NCBI GenBank assembly: GCA_046346665.1
Contig: JAXMHQ010000052.1
Span: 1-16,327 of the forward strand
From: JAXMHQ01 sp046346665
GTDB lineage: Bacteria; Verrucomicrobiota; Verrucomicrobiia; Limisphaerales; JAXMHQ01
Length of the DNA stretch: 16,327 nucleotides
Direction of reading: 5' to 3'
Under the pieces are notes generated by a model. The model was given only the letters and a program-made list of their open reading frames with translations, was not told the origin of the DNA and did not search any database. Numbering within the stretch: position 1 is the stretch's first letter; each line of letters opens with the position of its first letter. Below, piece by piece: positions 6,475 through 12,012 of the stretch. The translations under genes were made by a program, and so were the position numbers.

Positions 6475-7242
6475 TCAGGAGGCCGGGTGGGCCGGGATGA
6501 CCTGGTCGCCTTCGAGCACTTCGCCGAGTTTCCAGCCGGGGAGAACATTGGCGATGCAGCGGTCTTTCTGGACGCTGGTCACGCGGACTTTGGCGACGAG
6601 GCTGCCGTTGCGGTTGACGAGGAAATCTCCGTGCTCGAGCACGCCCTGGTTTTCGCCGACGTCGAGGACGACGAAATCCCACTTGGGATCGGACACGAGG
6701 ATTTTGCCTTTGAGATTGGCGGGCAGGGGGACGATGTAGTCGGGGGTCTTGTAGATGGCCAGTTCGGTTTCGAGTTTTTTGATCTTGCGGCCGAGCAGGA
6801 CATTTTCGCCTTTGGCGCCCTGGAGATCGTCCTGGGTTTGCTTGAGTGTTTTGCCGAGGCTGAGGATCTGGGCGGGTTCGAATCCGGTGGCTTTGTAGGC
6901 GGCGAGGTTGGCCTGGGCGTCGTCGCGTTCGGACTTGGTCTTGGCGAGTTCGTCGGTCAGGGCCGCGGCGCGTTTCGTGGCGGACTCAGCCGTCTGGACC
7001 GCGGTGTCGCGTTCGGTGATCGTGGTCACCAGGATTTTATTGGTCTCCTCGAGCTGCGATTTAGTGCTGGCCAGTTCCTTCTGGGTCTTGGACAGGTTCG
7101 CCTGGGTGGTGGCGAGAGTGCTCTTGGTGTTGGAAAGATCCGTCTGCAACGTGGTGATCTTGTCTTTGACAGTGACAAAATTGAGTCCCCCGACCGCAAG
7201 ACCCGCGATGATCGCGACGATTAAACTGATTCGAATCAACAT
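6475..7242 (-). CDS. Membrane-anchored coiled-coil protein with C-terminal beta domain
   Basis: The 255-residue protein has one N-terminal membrane segment (residues 3-22) and no cleavage site. A long Thr/Lys/Leu-rich coiled coil follows (about 25-155), with repeated TxxxLxxT spacing. A compact C-terminal domain (about 170-250) reads KGKILVSDPKWDFVVLDVGE and then GVLEHGDFLVNRNG, with strands ending LPGWKLGEVLEGDQVIP. This layout resembles MreC: anchor, coiled coil, beta domain with a KGxIL...VVLDVG-type start. Overall identity to MreC is not clear, and mreB and mreD are absent. A good promoter lies 36 bases upstream, and AGGA lies eight bases before the ATG. The lipoprotein gene follows after one base. 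The domain may bind a periplasmic partner, but that is inference. Confidence 0.82.
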   Translation of the reverse strand: MLIRISLIVAIIAGLAVGGLNFVTVKDKITTLQTDLSNTKSTLATTQANLSKTQKELASTKSQLEETNKILVTTITERDTAVQTAESATKRAAALTDELAKTKSERDDAQANLAAYKATGFEPAQILSLGKTLKQTQDDLQGAKGENVLLGRKIKKLETELAIYKTPDYIVPLPANLKGKILVSDPKWDFVVLDVGENQGVLEHGDFLVNRNGSLVAKVRVTSVQKDRCIANVLPGWKLGEVLEGDQVIPAHPAS

Positions 7243-7277
7243 GGCTTGGTTCCTAAATCGATTTACCGAACAGGAAA

Positions 7278-7306
7278 ATCGTAACCGGCGGAGGGGGATG
7301 TGTCAA
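7278..7306 (-). promoter_or_regulatory. Sigma70-type promoter of the coiled-coil/lipoprotein operon
   Basis: On the minus strand, a perfect TTGACA -35 box (7301-7306) and a TACGAT -10 box (7278-7283, 4 of 6) are 17 bases apart. Transcription would start near 7271, giving a leader of about 28 bases. This is the best promoter match I found in the window. Confidence 0.7.
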
Positions 7307-7345
7307 CGCCGAGATTGAAATGAGAACTGATGACGCGGGGGCGTT

Positions 7346-7410
7346 GGGAGGGACGAGCTGCGCGGGACACAATCAACCGGAGACGGGGACTCGCGTCGCT
7401 CGTCCCTCCC
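7346..7410. repeat. REP-like palindrome in a divergent promoter region
   Basis: GGGAGGGACGAGC (7346-7358) is perfectly complementary to GCTCGTCCCTCCC (7398-7410). After one mismatch the stem continues with GCGCGGG (7360-7366) against CTCGCGT (7390-7396), counting G-U pairs. The loop is about 23 bases. The element lies between the two divergent promoters (minus at 7278-7306, plus at 7424-7451). It looks like an extragenic palindrome rather than a terminator, as no T-run follows on either side. Confidence 0.75.
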
Positions 7411-7423
7411 GGGGTGTGTCGGA

Positions 7424-7451
7424 TTGCCAGCGGGATTTTTTCCACTATTTT
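7424..7451 (+). promoter_or_regulatory. Possible promoter giving a leaderless aldo/keto reductase mRNA
   Basis: TTGCCA (7424-7429, 5 of 6) and TATTTT (7446-7451, 4 of 6) are 16 bases apart. The predicted start, seven to eight bases after the -10 box, falls on or next to the ATG at 7459. The gene has no Shine-Dalgarno, which fits a leaderless transcript. Confidence 0.42.
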
Positions 7452-7458
7452 ACAGGCA

Positions 7459-8637
7459 ATGAAATATCGTCGATTTGGTCGGACGGGGCTGATGATGCCT
7501 GTGATTTCGTGCGGGGGAATGCGGTTTCAGTACAAGTGGCAGGACCTGCCGCAATCGGACGTGCCGCGCGACAACCAATCGAATTTGGAGGCGACGATTC
7601 ACCGGGCGCTGGAGCTGGGGATCAACCACATTGAAACGGCGCGCGGCTACGGGTCGTCGGAGATGCAACTGGGACAGTTGCTGCCGCGGCTGCCGCGGGA
7701 CCGGATGATGGTGCAGACGAAAGTGTCGCCGCAGGCGCAGGCGTCGGATTTTGTCCGGACGTTTGAGAAATCGATGAAGTACCTGGGCCTGGAGCACGTG
7801 GATTTGCTGTCGTTTCACGGGGTGAACAACCGGCAGTTGCTGGACTGGACTTTGAAGAAGGGGGGCTGCCTGGAGGCGGCGCGGCGGCTGCAGCGGGAGG
7901 GCCGGGCGCGGTTCATCGGGTTTTCGACGCATGCGTCGGTGGACGTGATTCTGGACGCGGTGCGGACGGGGGAATTTGATTATGTGAATCTGCACTGGTA
8001 TTTCGTGAACGACCTGAACTGGGCGGCGGTGGAGGCGGCGTCGAAGCTGGACATGGGGGTGTTCATCATCAGTCCGAACGACAAGGGCGGGAAGCTGCAG
8101 GAGCCGGCGCCGAAGATGCGGGAATTGTGCGCGCCGCTGACGCCGATGCAGTTCAACGATCTTTACTGCCTGGGCCGTCCGCAGGTGCACACGCTGAGCT
8201 GCGGGGCGAGCCGGCCGTCGGATTTCGACGAGCACCTGGCGGCGCTGGAATATTACGACCGGATCCCGGAGACGATCGGTCCGATCGAGCGGCGCTTGCG
8301 GGCGGAGATGGACCGGGTGCTGGGGGCGGACTGGTGTGCGCGGTGGTTTGAGGGGGTGCCGGAGTTTGAATCGGTTCCCGGCGGGGTGAACGTGAAGGAG
8401 ATTTTGCGGCTGTGGACCTATGCGACGTCGCTGGGGCTGCTGCCGTGGGCCAAGATGCGGTATAACTTGTTAGGTCAGGCGGATCACTGGTTCCCGGGCG
8501 AAAACGCGTCGGCCCTGCCCGCGGGGCTCGAGTCGGTGTTGAAATCGAGCCCGTTCGCGGGGCGGATCCCGGGGATCCTGGAGGAGGCGCACCGGTTGTA
8601 TTACGAGAAGCCGGCGAAGCGGCTCAGCGAAAGCTGA
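7459..8637 (+). CDS. Aldo/keto reductase family protein
   Basis: The 392-residue protein starts with the AKR opening MKYRRFGRTGLMMPVISCGG. Three of four catalytic tetrad residues are plain: Tyr64 in ARGYGSSE, Lys88 in MMVQTKVS and His120 in LLSFHG. The usual Asp is Glu59 (HIETARGYG). The TIM barrel spans residues 1 to about 280. A C-terminal region of about 110 residues (PIERRLRAEMDRVLG onward) resembles the tail of the larger AKRs that often carry a 4Fe-4S ferredoxin motif, but no CxxCxxC cluster is present. The family reduces carbonyls with NADPH in the cytosol; the substrate cannot be read here. The start at ATG 7459 matches the family N-terminus; an in-frame ATG at 7330 would add 43 residues from the palindrome region. 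The gene stands alone, convergent with skp. Confidence 0.9.
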   Translation: MKYRRFGRTGLMMPVISCGGMRFQYKWQDLPQSDVPRDNQSNLEATIHRALELGINHIETARGYGSSEMQLGQLLPRLPRDRMMVQTKVSPQAQASDFVRTFEKSMKYLGLEHVDLLSFHGVNNRQLLDWTLKKGGCLEAARRLQREGRARFIGFSTHASVDVILDAVRTGEFDYVNLHWYFVNDLNWAAVEAASKLDMGVFIISPNDKGGKLQEPAPKMRELCAPLTPMQFNDLYCLGRPQVHTLSCGASRPSDFDEHLAALEYYDRIPETIGPIERRLRAEMDRVLGADWCARWFEGVPEFESVPGGVNVKEILRLWTYATSLGLLPWAKMRYNLLGQADHWFPGENASALPAGLESVLKSSPFAGRIPGILEEAHRLYYEKPAKRLSES

Positions 8638-8646
8638 CGCCCGAGG

Positions 8647-8722
8647 GTTGAAGGGTTAAAAAGTTAAAAGGTCCACGCGTTCGGAGCCTGTTCAACCATT
8701 TAACGTTTTAACGATTCAACAA
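8647..8722. repeat. Octamer inverted repeat, copy B
   Basis: The left arm is GTTGAAGG, GTTAAAAA, GTTAAAAG (8647-8670). The right arm is TTCAACCA, TTTAACGT, TTTAACGA, TTCAACAA (8691-8722). The period is exactly eight in both. The outer 22 bases of each arm pair with three mismatches. It lies between the convergent ends of the aldo/keto reductase and skp genes and could act as a two-way transcription barrier. Confidence 0.82.
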
Positions 8723-8727
8723 AGCTC

Positions 8728-8747
8728 GAGGACGAGGACGAGGACGA
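8728..8747. repeat. Hexamer tandem array (GAGGAC)n, second site
   Basis: Three GAGGAC units (8728-8745) are the same word as the array at 1638-1664. It sits five bases after octamer copy B and about 17 bases before a heptamer array. Confidence 0.7.
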
Positions 8748-8763
8748 AAAAATGCTCGCCGTG

Positions 8764-8791
8764 AACCTGCAACTTTCAACCTGCAACCCGC
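8764..8791. repeat. Heptamer tandem array (AACCTGC type)
   Basis: Four units AACCTGC, AACTTTC, AACCTGC, AACCCGC follow one another. The array ends eight bases before the stop codon of the leftward skp-like gene. Confidence 0.65.
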
Positions 8792-8798
8792 AAACCGG

Positions 8799-9437
8799 CT
8801 ACGGCTTCTTGGCGGGGGCGGTTTTTTCGCCGGAGGTATCGACGGGGGCGCCGGCGTTGAGCTGGGCGATGACGGCGTCGGTGAGGTCGTTTTCCTCGCT
8901 CCAATAAAGGAGGTTCGGGGTGTAGTAGGGGCCGGCGGGGTCGGCGGCGTAGGTTTGGGAGCCGGAATCGAGCACGATGGCGTAGCTGCCGGACTTGGCT
9001 TTGCTATTGATGGCGGTCTTGATTTCTTCGAGGAGATTTTTCCGCATGCGGGCTTTTTTCTCGCTGATGGTGGCGCCGGCCTGGCGTTCGAACTGGGCGA
9101 GTCCGTCCTCGGCGCGTTTGATGTCGGCCAGCTTTTCCTCGGCGTCCTTTTTGTATTTATCGCGCTGCTCGGTGGAGACGGCCTGGTTATTGGCGTTTTC
9201 GACGAGTTTCTGGTAGGATTCCTTCATCTTTTTCCAATCCTCGAGCATTTCCTTGTGGGATTTTTCCATCTCGGCGACGCTTTCCTTGAGGGCGGAGACG
9301 GCCTGCTCGGTTTTCCAGTATTTATCGAAGACTTTTTGGAGATTGACGGTGGCGATCCGGGTCTGGGCGGAGGCGGGCAGGCAGAGGCAGCCGGCGGCGA
9401 GCGCGGCCAGGATCATCCGTTTGGTGGGATTCATCAT
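8799..9437 (-). CDS. skp: OmpH/Skp-family periplasmic chaperone
   Basis: The 212-residue precursor carries a signal peptide (MMNPTKRMILAALAAGCLCL, cleavage expected after ASA near residue 24). The mature start TRIATVNLQKVFDKYWKTEQ is the typical OmpH/Skp opening strand and helix. A Lys/Glu-rich coiled coil covers about 40-145. A closing strand SYAIVLDSGSQ leads to LYWSEENDLTDAVIAQLN, the family's usual C-terminal block. Skp trimers hold unfolded outer-membrane proteins and pass them to BamA, whose gene lies upstream on the same strand (12013-14481), with one propeller gene between. ATG 9437 (or the adjacent ATG 9434) gives a clean signal peptide. Longer forms from 9467 or 9560 would bury it, and the latter would run into repeat sequence. 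The last 15 residues are Lys/Pro/Ala-rich. Confidence 0.88.
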   Translation of the reverse strand: MMNPTKRMILAALAAGCLCLPASAQTRIATVNLQKVFDKYWKTEQAVSALKESVAEMEKSHKEMLEDWKKMKESYQKLVENANNQAVSTEQRDKYKKDAEEKLADIKRAEDGLAQFERQAGATISEKKARMRKNLLEEIKTAINSKAKSGSYAIVLDSGSQTYAADPAGPYYTPNLLYWSEENDLTDAVIAQLNAGAPVDTSGEKTAPAKKP

Positions 9438-9491
9438 GGGAATCAAACAATCAGAAATCCCCGGCATCGCAACTTCTTTTTTGTCCGGGGG

Positions 9492-9607
9492 GGTGAATGG
9501 TTGAAAAGTTAAACAGTTAAATGGGGTGAAGCGTTCAAGTTTTCGTCCGGGTGAGCGCACTTGCCGGCGCCACCCTTTAACGATTCAACGTTTCAACCAT
9601 TCAACTC
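9492..9607. repeat. Octamer inverted repeat, copy C
   Basis: The left arm has five 8-base units (9492-9531) of GTTRAANN type. The right arm has TTTAACGA, TTCAACGT, TTCAACCA, TTCAACTC (9576-9607). GAATGGTTGAAA (9495-9506) pairs perfectly with 9593-9604. The right arm ends three bases from the stop of the propeller gene. The element fills the gap between that gene and skp on the same strand. Confidence 0.82.
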
Positions 9608-9609
9608 GT

Positions 9610-12006
9610 TCAAGGAAACGACATCCGGGTGACGAAGCCGTTCCAGTTGTTGTTGATGGGGCCGGGCCAGGCGTTGGTGGCGGCGCCGGGGAGGTTGGTG
9701 GTGGTGGTATAGCCGACGATATAGACGAGCATGTTGGGGCTGGCGGAGGGATCGAGGGCGATGCCGGTGGCGGTTTCGTTGTTGCGGCCGCCGTAGAAGG
9801 CGGAGAAGAGGTTGCTGCCGCTGGTATCGAGGACGACGATGAAGGCGTCGTTGGTTCCCTTGGATTTGGGGGTGGAATTGGTGGGGCTGAAGCCGTTGGT
9901 GGCGATCATGCTGTAGAGCGTGTTGCTGACGGTGCTCGTGTTGGTGCTGGGGAAGAAATTGGTCATGTAATAGATGCCGGCGAAGTTGCTGCGGGACGAG
10001 GTGCCGCCGGTGATGTAGGCGTTGCCGGCGTCGTCGACGGCGATGCCGTATCCCTGGTCGGCGCCTTTGCCGCCGAAGGTGAGCGAGTAGCCGCCGTTGG
10101 TGGCGATCTGACCGTCGGGGCTGAATTTCGTGACGAACACGTCGCAATTGACGGGTTTGTTGGTGGTCCAGCGGTCGAAATTCGTGGAGGCGTCGGTGAC
10201 CGGGAAGTTGGTGGAGAAGGTGAACCCGGTGACGTAGGCGTTATAGGAGGGGTCGACCGCGACGGCGAGGGCCTGGTCCTGGTTGCTGCCGCCGATGTAG
10301 GAGGAGTATTCGAGGCTCAAGCCGTCGCTGGCGACTTTGCAGAGGAATCCATCGGCGTAGAACGAGTGGTTCGACTGGTTGTTGAGGAAGCTGGACGGCT
10401 GGAGCGCGAACAGGTTGGTCAGGGGCGAGGTGAAAACGTTGGTGGTGGGGAAGTTGGTGGACGAGGTGAATCCCACGACGTAGGCGCAATACGCCGAATC
10501 CACGGCGATGCCCTGGCCGATGTCCTGGTTGGAGCCGCCGAGAAAGCTGTAATATTCCATCGCGCTGCCCGCGGCGTTGAGCCGGGCGACGAAGGCATCG
10601 CCGTTCTGGTGGTAGATGTTGCCCTGGTAATTGGATCGGGTCTGCGAGTTTTTTCCGTAGACGTAATAGCCCTTGACGAAGTTGCTGATGCCGCTGGCGT
10701 CGACGTAATTGGACGATTCAGAAAGGCCGGTGACATAGGCGCGGTCGAGGTTGTCGACGGCGATGCCGAGTCCGACGTCGCGTTTGATGCCGCCGATGTA
10801 TGTGGAGTAGACGAGGGTGCCGCTGGAACTGAGCTTGGTGACGAAGGCGTCGAGGGGGTAGATGAGGCGGGCGTTGAGGTTGGTGCCGCCGGGCTTCGTT
10901 TGGAACGCGCCGGGGGTGATGGGAAAATTCGTGGAATCGGTGTAACCCGTCACGAACACGCTGTTGTCGTTTTTGTCGACCGCGACAGCGAAGGCGGCTT
11001 CCTGTTGTTTGCCGCCGAGGTAGGTGAGGTAATCGAGATTGGTGCCGCCCTGGAATCGGGCGACGAAGCCGTCGCCGAACCCGGAGTGCCCTCCCTGGTA
11101 ATTCGTCTGGAGCGCATTGGCGGTCGTGGCGAGGTCGAGCGACAGGGTTTCGCCGACGACATAGACGTTTCCGGCGGTATCTGCGGCCACGGCCCAGGCC
11201 TGGTCTTTTTTCTTGCCGCCGATGTAATCCGCGAAAGTGACCACGGGGTCGATGACGAGCGGCCGGGAGGCATCGTAATTTCCGACCTTGAACCCGGCGG
11301 TATTGGGTCCCAGCAACCGGTAGCCGCCGGGGATGGCGATGCGTTTGCCGCCGCGGACCTGGTAGATCTCGGGCCGATGCTGCCGGACCTGGTCGTCGCC
11401 GATCTTGAGGACGAGGTTGCCCTGGGCATCCACGGTGACGGAGTCCGCGCCGTCGAACTGGAGGGCGATGCGGTCGGGGCGCGCGCCGGGAGCGAGGATG
11501 AAGTCATATTCGAGCCGGGCGGAGTTGTCGGCGTGGTAGGTGAGGTCGATGCCCGGGTAGACGGATCGGACCTGGACGCCGGAGAACAGGGGGACGCCGG
11601 CGCGCCAGAGGGCGGGGTCATTGCCGATGTAATGGTTGGCTCTTCCGAGGGTGGGCCCGGTGCCGGAGAGGGTGGCTTCGGGGCTGGCGTTGAGAAGGCG
11701 GACGGACAGGCGGCGGGTTTGGAGGGGGCCCCAGGTGTTGAGGCTGACGCGGCCGAGGGATTCGGTGGAGAGCAGTTCGGCGCGCTGGCCGAAGAGGTAG
11801 ACGGCTTCGGTGGGGGAGAGGAGCAACTGGCAATCGCGGCCCTGGGCGACGAACGGGGAGGCGGGTTCGGCCGCGGTGTTGGTTTCGAAGAACAGCGGCG
11901 AGATGTCGAGCGGGGACGGTGCGGGGGTGGAGCCCCGGGCGGTCGTTGCCAGGAGGGCGAGGGCGGCCGCGCCGCGCAGGACTGATTTCCAACGGAACAG
12001 TTTCAT
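9610..12006 (-). CDS. Secreted SBBP seven-repeat beta-propeller protein
   Basis: The 798-residue precursor has a signal peptide (residues 1 to about 25, MKLFRWKSVLRGAAALALLA). Residues 30-255 match the region that precedes SBBP repeats in related proteins (DUF7948 type), with NHYIGNDPALWRAGVPLFSG, YPGIDLTYHAD and SRPLVIDPVV. From 259 there are exactly seven repeats, each with an aromatic or Thr residue, a short gap and GG. The GG pairs are near residues 263, 331, 405, 490, 572, 645 and 739. The following part of each reads like AVAVD-x-N-x-YVTG-x-T-x-S-T-NFP, and DAFVTKL-type strands precede the next unit. Spacing of 68-94 residues is longer than a bare blade, so several blades carry Asn/Ser/Thr-rich insertions. 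Seven units fit one closed propeller. No C-terminal anchor or sorting domain is seen. It lies six bases after bamA on the same strand. Role unknown; adhesion or envelope-partner binding is a guess. Confidence 0.9.
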   Translation of the reverse strand: MKLFRWKSVLRGAAALALLATTARGSTPAPSPLDISPLFFETNTAAEPASPFVAQGRDCQLLLSPTEAVYLFGQRAELLSTESLGRVSLNTWGPLQTRRLSVRLLNASPEATLSGTGPTLGRANHYIGNDPALWRAGVPLFSGVQVRSVYPGIDLTYHADNSARLEYDFILAPGARPDRIALQFDGADSVTVDAQGNLVLKIGDDQVRQHRPEIYQVRGGKRIAIPGGYRLLGPNTAGFKVGNYDASRPLVIDPVVTFADYIGGKKKDQAWAVAADTAGNVYVVGETLSLDLATTANALQTNYQGGHSGFGDGFVARFQGGTNLDYLTYLGGKQQEAAFAVAVDKNDNSVFVTGYTDSTNFPITPGAFQTKPGGTNLNARLIYPLDAFVTKLSSSGTLVYSTYIGGIKRDVGLGIAVDNLDRAYVTGLSESSNYVDASGISNFVKGYYVYGKNSQTRSNYQGNIYHQNGDAFVARLNAAGSAMEYYSFLGGSNQDIGQGIAVDSAYCAYVVGFTSSTNFPTTNVFTSPLTNLFALQPSSFLNNQSNHSFYADGFLCKVASDGLSLEYSSYIGGSNQDQALAVAVDPSYNAYVTGFTFSTNFPVTDASTNFDRWTTNKPVNCDVFVTKFSPDGQIATNGGYSLTFGGKGADQGYGIAVDDAGNAYITGGTSSRSNFAGIYYMTNFFPSTNTSTVSNTLYSMIATNGFSPTNSTPKSKGTNDAFIVVLDTSGSNLFSAFYGGRNNETATGIALDPSASPNMLVYIVGYTTTTNLPGAATNAWPGPINNNWNGFVTRMSFP

Positions 12007-12012
12007 AAAAAA

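Noticed and set aside
6297..6548. Longer 83-residue form of the lipoprotein from ATG 6548
   Set aside because: It would overlap the upstream gene by 72 bases and place the signal peptide internally.
7330..7458. N-terminal extension of the aldo/keto reductase to ATG 7330
   Set aside because: The extra 43 residues are encoded by the palindrome and promoter region and match no AKR start.
8647..8722. Ordinary rho-independent terminator for the reductase or skp gene
   Set aside because: The stem is AT-rich, has a 20-base centre and no T-run. The same design also occurs where no terminator is expected, so I kept it as a repeat.
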